The notes below the pieces were generated by a model that was not told the origin of the DNA, ran no database searches, and was given only the letters and a program-made list of their open reading frames with translations. Shown piece after piece: positions 1-8,458 of a stretch of DNA of 64,000 nucleotides. This DNA comes from Phialophora verrucosa. Taxonomy: Eukaryota > Ascomycota > Eurotiomycetes > Chaetothyriales > Herpotrichiellaceae. Location: positions 744,001 through 808,000 of the forward strand of contig MSED01000003.1 of assembly GCA_002099365.1 (NCBI GenBank), read 5' to 3'. The position numbers and the translations under genes were made by a program. Every line of letters begins with the position of its first letter. Position 1 is the first letter of the stretch.

Positions 1-464
1 CCGTTGTGGCAATGATCGCAAGCAGTGACAGTAGTAGTGAAGCCGTCAGGAATGTGACCCGGGTGTCTGGTCGCCTCACATGGACAGGCCTCAGTGATGG
101 TGTAGGTGGCTTGTCCAATCGATGAACCATCGCTGCAGATGGCGGGATACATGGTGATGTATTCGTGGATTTCCTGGACAGATCCATCGGGCAGGGTCGT
201 GGTGAAGGCGAGGATCTCACTAACTTGAGGCCGGCCGTGAGGACCCCGGGGTGGAGGGGTGATGATTGGACCACTAGGGCATTCACCGCCGGGGCAGGTG
301 AAGGTGATGGTGCTCGACAGAGTGGTCGTCGTTGTCAAGGCAGTCGGGCAGACGGAGTAGAAGACCGTGGTGGTGTCATCGGGATCGTTGATAACGGTCG
401 TCTGCGCGTTGGCCGCAGCGAGGAGGAGTGCCGCCACGGGCATGGCTCTTGCTGGTCGCTTCAT
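1..464 (-). CDS. Secreted Thr/Cys-rich cell-surface protein (3' end beyond the window)
   Basis: An open frame runs on the minus strand from an ATG at 464 to the left edge without a stop, so about 154 residues are visible and the rest is missing. The N-terminus (MKRPARAMPVAALLLAAANA) looks like a signal peptide, with cleavage probably after ANA near residue 20. The mature part is rich in Thr, Ser and Pro, with runs of Thr near residues 42-52 and spaced Cys residues (CPGGEC, CPCEA, CDHCH) that suggest disulfides. This composition is typical of fungal wall or secreted proteins, some GPI-anchored, but I do not recognise a named family. An upstream in-frame ATG is not evident. A GC dinucleotide run (about 509-522) lies in the presumed 5' leader. 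Confidence 0.6.
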   Translation of the reverse strand, partial: MKRPARAMPVAALLLAAANAQTTVINDPDDTTTVFYSVCPTALTTTTTLSSTITFTCPGGECPSGPIITPPPRGPHGRPQVSEILAFTTTLPDGSVQEIHEYITMYPAICSDGSSIGQATYTITEACPCEATRHPGHIPDGFTTTVTACDHCHN

Positions 465-1417
465 CTTGGAGAAGGTGCTTGGTTGGTAGTGTTGGTTGAG
501 TGTCGATTGCGCGCGCGCGCGAGAAGTGGAAAGCAAAAGGGATAAAAGAGCGACTGGGTTCTGCGACCAACGATGCACTTGCAAACGAGTGTAAGGAGCC
601 TCGAAAGAACACGAGCTGATAGAAAAGCAAGAGACCAACACGACACTTTGTACCACCGGCCTTGATATTTACCTTGAGCATAGTAACCGTGCGGCTAGGG
701 CAACGCGATGCGCATACCGGTCGCTCTGGAATGCAAAACAAAAAGCCTCGGCGACAGAACCTCTCATTGGTGAACAGCGAGGGAATGCAGCGCACGCTCC
801 ATGACATACCTGAGGTCTTCGAGATTGCGGAATTCGTCAGGTGCGGCATGATGATTTGCGGTTTCTCGTCGCCTTGACCACCCAGCCTCCACATGTGGAG
901 GTAGGAACGCAGAAAGCTCGGAGATGCCCAGCTCGAGCGCTCTGCTAGGACCTTATGGTGGTGTCTCGACTCGAATAGCGGCTACATGGCCACATGCTCA
1001 CAATCAGAAGGTGCGGAAGTTGAAGAAAATTGCATGTTTCCTATAAATCGACATTTCAAACTCATCGCCCTCACCGAAGAGGACTCAACGAGAAGGAAAC
1101 TTCCTACAAGGAATGAAATAATTACTCTCCAGAGCAATCGAGCTTGTGCAGCTCATGGCAACACATCGCTGTAGAAAGGACGGAACGACGGTCGTGGCTT
1201 GCTCTGTTGCTTTTTTTTGATCTGAGGAGAAAAAGAGGAAGGGATGAAGGTCCGAGACCAGAGGAAGAATTTGTTAAAGTGGCTCTGCCAAGATAAATCA
1301 CGTGCCGTAGCCTTATGCTGGAGCAGGGCGACATAAGGCTGCCATTTTGCCTCAGGACGGAGGAATTATCTCGTGCAGCTCCCTGGTCAGGGTTGCGGCT
1401 TCAGGATTGACACGCTA
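465..1417. other. Intergenic, promoter side of the left-edge gene
   Basis: About 950 bp between the start of the left-edge secreted-protein gene and the 3' end of RRP9, both on the minus strand. It contains a short alternating GC run (about 509-522) and a T-run near 1210. Small open frames here have no recognisable content. Confidence 0.6.
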
Positions 1418-3199
1418 CTAATTTGACGGCGCCTTCAGCGGCACTTCCAAGACCATCGCACCGTTCTTGCCGTGAGCTAGCTTCTTCCACCTTCCCAGCC
1501 TCATCTCTTTGCCCGTCCCTGCGACGATGCACAGACCTTCACATTCTCCTTCCTTTTTGCCGCCAAACTCATTGGTGATCTGTCTTCTTCGCTCGAATAC
1601 AGCCAGAGAATTGACGTAGCCCCGGATCGGACCCAATGGTTTTTCTGCCGAAACCGAGGACGTGGAAGACCCACCCGCCCATGCAGAATGGCCGTTCATA
1701 TTCTCGGTTGGTTGTTCTGAGTCTCCGCTGATGTGTCCATTCAATTTACTCGCTCCAGCTTCCTCTTTCCCAACAGTGCCAAGTGTGATCAAAGATCTCT
1801 TGTCATCACTGAGTTTCCATATTCGAATCCAGCCATCCCAGCTGCCACTTAGGACAACATCCGTGCCGGGCAGAGCAGCCAGAGCGGTAATGGCTCGTGG
1901 AATAGGTCTCCGTCGATCGCTTTTTTTCAGCTCCTCAATGACCTTCGGATCCGCCTCGGATGTGACCTCTTCGAGCGGAGGTGGCTCTTCCACGCCATGT
2001 GCTGTATGAATTGTGAACAACGCCTTCTTTTTGTGGATGCTCCATAGGCTGATAGCCCCCGAATCAGAGCCGGTCACGAAATTCTGTGGCGGTAGCGCAG
2101 CAACACAGTCCAGACTCCCAGTCTGATATTGGTCCTTTGCAGAGCTATCACCCAAGAACCGGGTGAGCGATTCATCCACAACCTTCCACCACATGGCTTT
2201 TCTGTCTCTGGCGCCTACTGTGACGCACTGGTCGACCGATACTGCTGAGACATCCACGATGTGGTCTTGGTGGCCGAAGAGCGTCTCCACGTACGCAAGA
2301 CTGTCCTCCCCCGATAAGCTGTAGGTTTTCAAAGAACGGTCCATGCTTGCGCTGAAGAGTTGCTGGCCGAAACCATTCTGATTGGACGAACTGGGTGCAA
2401 ATGCAAGTCCAGTCACTCCATCTCTATGCGTAGTAAACGTCTTCAATGGCCGCAGGTCGTCCGCCGACCAAATAATCAATTTCCTGTCCGCACCTCCTGT
2501 AGCCACGAACTTGCCATCCGGCGATGCTGCTACCGCGAGTATAGGTCCGGTATGGCCGTGTTGCTGCTGCGCAGATGCTCTGACTTTGATTCCTCGAACA
2601 TATACAAGCTGCTTTGGCCGGGTCCTTCGACCTCCGTAGGGCGGTTGAAGCTGCCACTTGATCAATGTTTTGTCCTTGCTCACGGTATACACATATGGCT
2701 GACAGATGGCCACACCAGTGGTCGCCTCCGTGTTCATTATAAATGGCGCATGGCTCGCATTTGTGCAGTCCAATTTCTCGGCAATGAGGCGGTATTGTCT
2801 GCCTTTCGCTTCGTCCACATCCTCTTTTAACCTCTGCGCAATCAAGTCTCGGTCGAGGTCTTCTGCATCAAAGCCAGTGTCATCTATCTCTTGTTTGATG
2901 TTGTCCAGATACCGTTGTGCGAGGCGGACTCTTCTTTCTGCAGCGGTCTCGCCTTCTTCGGAGGTGGCTTCTGAGTCTTCGGCGTCGCTGTCGGCTTGGA
3001 CATGATCTTCGGATTCGCTACCGGATATTGACTCGTCATCTTGGTCTCGTGCTTGCCGTCCTCTTCGTCGGGGCTGCCCGTCGGCTTGTTCTCGAGCGTC
3101 GCCTCTATCCGTCTCCCGTCTCTTTCTTGGTTTGCCCGGGGCAGGATTGTCCCTCTTCCGCTTCCGCTGAGAAGCTGGGACAGTGAAGAAGGAGGACAT
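1418..3199 (-). CDS. RRP9: U3 snoRNP-associated WD40 protein Rrp9
   Basis: Single-exon gene for 593 residues, close to the length of yeast Rrp9. The first ~85 residues are basic then acidic and disordered, typical of nucleolar proteins. A conserved helical segment (RYLDNIKQEIDDTGFDAEDL, about residues 96-115) is followed by WD40 repeats to the end, with blades marked by GH..GPILAVAASPDG, KLIIWSADDL, DRSLKTYSL, VLSGSWDGWIRIWKL and similar units. Rrp9/U3-55K binds the box B/C motif of U3 snoRNA and acts in pre-18S rRNA processing in the nucleolus; this function comes from the family. The gene is divergent from PRE1 across about 380 bp. UTP13, another U3 processome gene, lies in the same window. 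Confidence 0.9.
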   Translation of the reverse strand: MSSFFTVPASQRKRKRDNPAPGKPRKRRETDRGDAREQADGQPRRRGRQARDQDDESISGSESEDHVQADSDAEDSEATSEEGETAAERRVRLAQRYLDNIKQEIDDTGFDAEDLDRDLIAQRLKEDVDEAKGRQYRLIAEKLDCTNASHAPFIMNTEATTGVAICQPYVYTVSKDKTLIKWQLQPPYGGRRTRPKQLVYVRGIKVRASAQQQHGHTGPILAVAASPDGKFVATGGADRKLIIWSADDLRPLKTFTTHRDGVTGLAFAPSSSNQNGFGQQLFSASMDRSLKTYSLSGEDSLAYVETLFGHQDHIVDVSAVSVDQCVTVGARDRKAMWWKVVDESLTRFLGDSSAKDQYQTGSLDCVAALPPQNFVTGSDSGAISLWSIHKKKALFTIHTAHGVEEPPPLEEVTSEADPKVIEELKKSDRRRPIPRAITALAALPGTDVVLSGSWDGWIRIWKLSDDKRSLITLGTVGKEEAGASKLNGHISGDSEQPTENMNGHSAWAGGSSTSSVSAEKPLGPIRGYVNSLAVFERRRQITNEFGGKKEGECEGLCIVAGTGKEMRLGRWKKLAHGKNGAMVLEVPLKAPSN

Positions 3200-3578
3200 A
3201 CTGGCCTGCGGGGTGGTGGCGGCTCAGTCTCTCAGGTAGCGGTCCAAGAGCAGCAACAGCAAGATAAATTTCTCCAAACGCCCGAACTTTTTTTGAAAGT
3301 CTTTAGCGCATCCTTGTCGGAGAAATCGTCACCACTCGCCGCACCTTCCTCCAGCGCTCAACGCCAGCAGCAGCGCAAGGCATCGCTTCGCGTTGCGTGT
3401 CAAGCTATCGAATTCAGTGCCTTCAACTGTGGTACATCTCCCTCAATTCAACTGTGCCTCCTCACAACATCGATCCCTAGTGCTGCCGGACGCAGAGTCA
3501 TACCCTGGTCCTTCTTTACGCCGCTGAACGTCCACTCAAACGCTTAACGCCCTCTTCAGGCCTCACCTAAAACTCACA
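3200..3578. promoter_or_regulatory. Divergent promoter region RRP9 / PRE1
   Basis: 379 bp separate the two divergent start codons. The stretch holds A/T-rich tracts (a T-run near 3288-3294) and CAG-rich sequence near 3240-3260 and 3360-3380. No specific transcription factor site stands out. Both flanking genes are growth-related, so a shared control region is plausible, but that is inference from arrangement only. Confidence 0.4.
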
Positions 3579-4332
3579 ATGTACGTTTCCAGCCCTATCA
3601 AAACCCCAGTCCATGGACATAAACCACTAACTCACCCGCAGGGAGGTTCTCCTCGGCCTCACCGGCCGGGACTTCACCATCATCGCCGCCTCCAAAGCCG
3701 CCATGCGTGGGGCCACAATCCTCAAGACATCCGACGACAAGACCCGCCAATTAAACAAGCACACATTGATGGCCTTCTCCGGCGAAGCAGGCGACACGGT
3801 TCAATTTGCAGAATTCATCCAGGCCAACGTCGCGCTATACAGCATGCGCAACGAATCAGACCTCGGACCGAGCGCGGTAGCCAGTTTCGTGCGAGGAGAG
3901 CTGGCGCGGTCCCTTCGATCGCGCAAGCCTTACAACGTGAACCTCCTGCTCGGTGGCGTGGACCCCATCACCAGGGAGCCGAGTTTATATTGGTTGGATT
4001 ATCTGGCCAGTAGTGCGAAAGTCCCGTACGCGGCGCACGGGTACGCTCAGTAAGTGCCCGCTTTGCTCTCTTCACCAATCCCCGATCCATGAGTTCCCCC
4101 TGGGCTATTGAGCTAACGATGGCGAAAAAGATACTACTGCCTCTCGATCCTGGACAAGCACCACCACCCGGACATCTCATTCGAGCAAGGCATGAAGATC
4201 CTGCGCATGTGCACGGACGAGCTGCAGCGGCGACTCCCCATTGACTTCAAGGGCATGACGGTCAAGGTGGTCAAGAAGGACGGGGTCATTGACGTCGAGT
4301 ACGATACGAGCAAGCAGGTTTTGGCGGCTTGA
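3579..4332 (+). CDS. PRE1: 20S proteasome subunit beta type-2 (Pre1/beta4)
   Basis: Three exons: 3579-3580, 3642-4049 and 4131-4332, giving 203 residues, the usual length. Introns are 3581-3641 (gtacgt..cag) and 4050-4130 (gtaagt..aag, with a gctaac branch-like site). The first exon supplies only the A and T of the start codon and the G comes from exon 2, so the ATG is split by the intron. The protein begins MEVLLGLTGRDFTIIAASKA and keeps the family blocks NKHTLMAFSGEAGD, LYSMRNES, FVRGELARSLRSRKPY, YAAHGYAQYYCLSILDKHHH and RRLPIDFKGM. Beta4 is a non-catalytic beta-ring subunit, so no catalytic N-terminal Thr is expected or seen. Confidence 0.93.
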
Positions 4333-4705
4333 AAGGCCGCAAGGGGGAACACGAGGCGAAGTCAAGCGGCTTGTAGAACATGCATAGCGACGGCGTAGAC
4401 AGGACCGGGACCCAGAGGCAGATGCACGAAAAATGGGTATCAATTCGTTTCGGGCTGCTTGGTGATATTCCTTCCATCCACCCCAGCATTGTCTACGCGC
4501 ACAAGTCTTCTTTCCGTAGGAGACCCGCCCTATGCCATTCCACGCAAGCGATTGAGGGCGGACTGGTCCCAAAGTCTATCGAATATCTTGACGAGATCGG
4601 GCCCATCCCGGCGCCATGCTTGAACTTCCATTTAATCAACCATCCCCACTCTCAACGATTGCGGATACAGGATTCGATATCCTCGAATGCAAAAGGGGCA
4701 ATCCG
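4333..4705. other. Convergent 3' intergenic
   Basis: 373 bp between the ends of PRE1 and the RING-finger gene, where transcription converges. No gene or distinctive repeat is visible. It presumably holds both 3' UTRs and poly(A) sites. Confidence 0.5.
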
Positions 4706-6373
4706 CTAATTTCCTCCGCCAACCGGTATTCGTCGCCCAGATGGTCTCTGATATGGCTGGTAGCGATTCGTGTTGCCTCGTCCTCGGTGACTCTGCTGTC
4801 GTCGGGGATGAGATTGCCTAGACGGATTGATTGGTTCATACCCTCCAGCAACAATATCGTTACCTGTTGAAGCACGCGTCGGACTTCTAGGCGCAGACCT
4901 GCCAACAGGGCTGTCCTCAGATCTTCGAGCTCGACTCGGCTGCATAGGGGCGTATCCGCCAACAGGGGGGCCATTAGACCTTCGAGCACGTTGATTGTTG
5001 AGATGTCGTCTTCGGTGATTTGAGGGCTGAGGAGGACGGATACTGTCATCAGAGTCTTTGGAGTCGGACTCAGATTGGTCGTCATCATCATCGTCAGAGT
5101 CCGAATCGCTGTGAGAGCGTTCCGTCAAGGACAGCTCCGAGGCTAGATCGTGATCGTCGTGTTCATCCTCGCTCTCATCCTCATGATCCTGGTGCCCGTC
5201 TTCTGCGTTATGCTCGGCCGTCACACTCGGATTGACTCCTGGCTCGTCCTCGTCGTCATCATCGCTGCTTAGGATGACACGCATGACCCCTGATCTTCGC
5301 GCTGGCTGCACAGGCATGGTCTCAAGATCAGACGCCTCTGTCATCTCGTCGTAATTGGTTGCCGCATCCGATTGATCCCCGTTGGTCGACCGAGCGGTAT
5401 CAATGGTTGAACGTGCACCGCTTTCGTCCCGGTGGTAGTTTGGGTCATGCATATGCTCTGGCATGAGTCTGTGACTGGATACCTCATCTGGGAGAAAAGG
5501 ATGGTTGTTGGCTCTATGATTGTTTCTAACTTGTCTGTCGTAGATGGTCATTGTGGACTCTGTGTCAGCATCACTGTCGCTGTTAACGTCTTCCGCCTCG
5601 TTGTCAATGAATCCGTCCATATCGTCGTCTTCATCCTGGTCCTCGTCCTCATCGTCGTCCTCGTCGTCGTCCTCGTCATCTGACGAGAATGAACGTCTAT
5701 GAGTCGACGTGTCAGGGTAGTGAAAGTGGAAGCCATGCTCCCCCATAGTAGTACCGAACTCATGGTCGATTTCGATTTCGTCGTCCATTTCAGAGTCATC
5801 CAGATCTATTGATTCGTCCATGTCGGAATCGGAGTCACTCCCAGACACGTCAAATTGGTGGAAACCACATTGACTGCACCCTCCATGTTCCAGTTCCCAG
5901 TGACAATTGGGACATCGCCAAACATTGTCTTCCGGATCCAATATGCCGGCTCGCCAATTTCCAGCCACACGCGTATGTGCTATCCCCAAGAAAGCACCCT
6001 TGAATAAGCCTGGTCCAGCTCGATCTGCGGCTAGCAGGACGGCCTCTTCTTCCTTCGCAGTCTGATGTTCTTGCACAGTCTCGTCTTCCGGCAAGAGCTC
6101 GGCGCGGCCGATGAACATGTGAACTAGATCTCGAAGCAGGTAATTCGGCGAGGGTTCCACTCGGACGTTCGCTCTGCAATCAGGGCAGGTATTCTTGCTT
6201 CTTCGCCCGGTGCCTCCCCCAAACCAGCTGGCGAGACAGGAGTAGCAGTATGTGTGGCCGCAGGGTAGGATGAAGGGTTCGTAGAAGGGTTTGATGCAGA
6301 TCTTGCAGAGGGAGAGGCTGCGCATGTCTTCGATGTGTTTTTGGAAGGTGGCGAGCAGGTCGGGGGCTGCCAT
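4706..6373 (-). CDS. Acidic RING-finger protein, probable E3 ubiquitin ligase
   Basis: The reading frame is open further upstream, but the ATG at 6373 is preferred: it gives MAAPDLLATF directly before the RING and a clean 555-residue protein. A C3HC4 RING covers residues 23-66 (C23, C26, C38, H40, C43, C46, C63, C66; core CGHTYCYSC). A second Cys pair-of-pairs at about C154, C157, C166 and C169 (RCPNCHWELEHGGCSQCGF) looks like a zinc ribbon. Residues from about 175 to 460 are extremely acidic with long Asp/Glu/Ser runs; the C-terminal ~90 residues are Arg/Ser/Pro-rich. The layout recalls chromatin-linked RING ligases such as Psh1, but the similarity seen is only RING plus acidic tail, so no symbol is given. 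It shares a 271-bp divergent promoter with SPP2. Confidence 0.75.
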   Translation of the reverse strand: MAAPDLLATFQKHIEDMRSLSLCKICIKPFYEPFILPCGHTYCYSCLASWFGGGTGRRSKNTCPDCRANVRVEPSPNYLLRDLVHMFIGRAELLPEDETVQEHQTAKEEEAVLLAADRAGPGLFKGAFLGIAHTRVAGNWRAGILDPEDNVWRCPNCHWELEHGGCSQCGFHQFDVSGSDSDSDMDESIDLDDSEMDDEIEIDHEFGTTMGEHGFHFHYPDTSTHRRSFSSDDEDDDEDDDEDEDQDEDDDMDGFIDNEAEDVNSDSDADTESTMTIYDRQVRNNHRANNHPFLPDEVSSHRLMPEHMHDPNYHRDESGARSTIDTARSTNGDQSDAATNYDEMTEASDLETMPVQPARRSGVMRVILSSDDDDEDEPGVNPSVTAEHNAEDGHQDHEDESEDEHDDHDLASELSLTERSHSDSDSDDDDDDQSESDSKDSDDSIRPPQPSNHRRRHLNNQRARRSNGPPVGGYAPMQPSRARRSEDSPVGRSAPRSPTRASTGNDIVAGGYEPINPSRQSHPRRQQSHRGRGNTNRYQPYQRPSGRRIPVGGGN

Positions 6374-6644
6374 GGTGGGCGAGATGGATCGATCCGCACT
6401 CAGAAGGCGATGATGGACGCCGACGGCCCAGGAGGAGAGATGGCACCAGAAGTTATGGACGAGCGGCGTCGAAGTCTGCCGGCGCGTGAAGCGATCGAGA
6501 AGTGAGGGACAAGTCAAGGCCAGCCTGCGCGGAGCCAAGACATATGAGGAAACTAAGCCGATCAATTTTCATGTTCATGACATCGGTGCCTGTCAGTCCC
6601 ATTTCTGCTTTCCATGCCACCAGCGCAGACTCTCGCAGGCCGTG
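6374..6644. promoter_or_regulatory. Divergent promoter region RING gene / SPP2
   Basis: 271 bp between the chosen start codons. Both frames are open through part of it, which explains why longer N-terminal extensions are possible. I prefer the shorter proteins because the extensions carry no conserved content. No specific factor site was identified. Confidence 0.4.
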
Positions 6645-8042
6645 ATGTCGAAGCCTATATCGTTTGGCTTCGGGAAGTCCAAGCTAGCCACCTCTGGCTC
6701 TGGCACCGGCACTTCTCAGGCCCGCAAGCCTGGCTCTTCAAAGGCCGCCTCACGCACCGCCTTGCACCAAGACTCGGACGTTGAAGACGAGGAAGAGCCA
6801 AGACACGAGTCAGTCACCGGCTTCTCGTCTAGTGGTGCTATTCTAAGTCGTCCCGTACAGGAATCTCGAGAGAAGGTCATACAGAATGCCGGTAATGGCG
6901 ACTGGCGCAGACGAGGGCGGACGAATCTACTGCCTGCGGAAGTCCAGGCAGCGCAACGAGGAGATGGCCCTGTCATGGTGGAGAGAGACGAAGTGAGCAA
7001 CGCTACAGGCCTACAGTTTGCAGACAAGAGTGAGACGGGGTCCGAGCAACGGACGAATCGCGACCAAAGCACCCAGAACCACACCGTTGATCCCCCGAAA
7101 CAACTAACGGCAGACGAGGAAGCCCTGCAAGCACTTTTAGACGACGGCACAGGCAAGCCCAGGTCAAACGCTATTATACAACAGCAAGGGAACTGGACGT
7201 TGTCACCACGAGACGAGGAGCAAGATTTTCGGCAAGACATTGCTTCTAGACCAGATTCAAGCACGCTTGACGAGTATGCAGCAATGCCCGTCGAGGAATT
7301 CGGACTGGCCATGTTGCGGGGAATGGGCCAGAAGCGGCGCGCCAACGGAGAAGTCATTGATTTGAATCCCAAGACGGACGACAACAGCCGGAAGCAACGC
7401 AAGCAAGAGGGTTTTCTAGGGATCGGTGCAAGGGCAGCTCCCGGAACGGATGGAGTCGAGCTAGGCGCGTGGGGCAAAGCTGACATGCGCAAGAACACCA
7501 AGGGCCAGGGATTCTTCACACCGTTGATGCGCGAGAACAAAGCTACAGGGGAGCGAATATCAGAGGATGAATTTCAGCGAAGGCTCAAAGAGTCCAAAGG
7601 AGCAAAGGACGGGGAGGACTGGAGACAACGCAGAGATCGCAATCTGGAAAAGAGCGGTAGAGACCATGATCGAAATGGTCATGCCAGTGGCAATAATGAC
7701 TATCGCGAACAGATGAACTCTTTCTCGCGCTCAAGTTCATCAAGGCGAGACAGGGAGAATGACGGCGAATACTCTCGATCAAGGAGAGATCGGGATGACG
7801 GCGACCTTGGGGTCTCAAGGTCGCGGAAAGACAGGTCGAAGGACAGAAGCCGAAGGGGCCGAGACGAGGACGAGAATCACGATGGCCGGCACCGAGACAG
7901 GTACCGAGACCGCCACCGTGATGACGACAGGTACGATTCGAGCTCGTCCCATCGAAGCCATCGAGATCGTGACCGAGACCGAGACCGGGACCGGGACAGA
8001 TACAAGGAGCGCGATGGTGATCGTCAGCATCGAGACAGATGA
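6645..8042 (+). CDS. SPP2: Spliceosomal G-patch protein Spp2 (GPKOW/MOS2 family)
   Basis: Single exon, 465 residues from the ATG at 6645 (MSKPISFGFGKSK), a start typical of fungal Spp2. An in-frame upstream start would add 53 residues without conserved content. The diagnostic block is PVEEFGLAMLRGMG (about residues 215-228), followed by KQEGFLGIGARAAPG and GQGFFTPLMRENK. Spp2 binds the DEAH helicase Prp2 through its G-patch and is needed for spliceosome activation before the first catalytic step. The C-terminal ~120 residues are an RD/RS-like low-complexity tail ending in repeated Arg-Asp dipeptides, much longer than in the 185-residue yeast protein. It is divergent from the RING gene and convergent with UTP13. 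Confidence 0.88.
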   Translation: MSKPISFGFGKSKLATSGSGTGTSQARKPGSSKAASRTALHQDSDVEDEEEPRHESVTGFSSSGAILSRPVQESREKVIQNAGNGDWRRRGRTNLLPAEVQAAQRGDGPVMVERDEVSNATGLQFADKSETGSEQRTNRDQSTQNHTVDPPKQLTADEEALQALLDDGTGKPRSNAIIQQQGNWTLSPRDEEQDFRQDIASRPDSSTLDEYAAMPVEEFGLAMLRGMGQKRRANGEVIDLNPKTDDNSRKQRKQEGFLGIGARAAPGTDGVELGAWGKADMRKNTKGQGFFTPLMRENKATGERISEDEFQRRLKESKGAKDGEDWRQRRDRNLEKSGRDHDRNGHASGNNDYREQMNSFSRSSSSRRDRENDGEYSRSRRDRDDGDLGVSRSRKDRSKDRSRRGRDEDENHDGRHRDRYRDRHRDDDRYDSSSSHRSHRDRDRDRDRDRDRYKERDGDRQHRDR

Positions 8043-8458
8043 TCAATGTCGGCTCCAAAATGTAGTCATAGAGCAAGGGCTTCCAATCATGCTATTATAA
8101 CATCGACGACATTCGACTTCAAAACGAGTTTGGCCGACAGAAGCTTTCTGGGCATTTGCCCAACGACGCTGAAGTCTGCCGGGAATATGAGGCAACGGGG
8201 CTGACTTTTCCCTCGGTGAGACTAAAATTGCCGGGCACGACGAATCGAGGAAAGTAATACCATTGTCGCGGTCGTTTCTCGCAACAAGGCAGACTCGCAG
8301 GACATTCGCTGGCGACAAACCAACGCGGGAATGCGCGCAGCCTTGTCAAACTGACAGGCTATTGACGTGAGGCCGGCCTCGAGACCACAACCATGCATAT
8401 GTAGGAATTAACTTGGATGAGAGACCTACGGACCAAGCGAGCCATTAATCCATTAATT
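8043..8458. other. Convergent 3' intergenic SPP2 / UTP13
   Basis: 416 bp between two convergent genes. No gene or repeat seen. Confidence 0.5.

Noticed and set aside
2360..2830. 156-codon frame antisense to RRP9
   Set aside because: Shadow of the WD40 coding sequence; composition is not protein-like.
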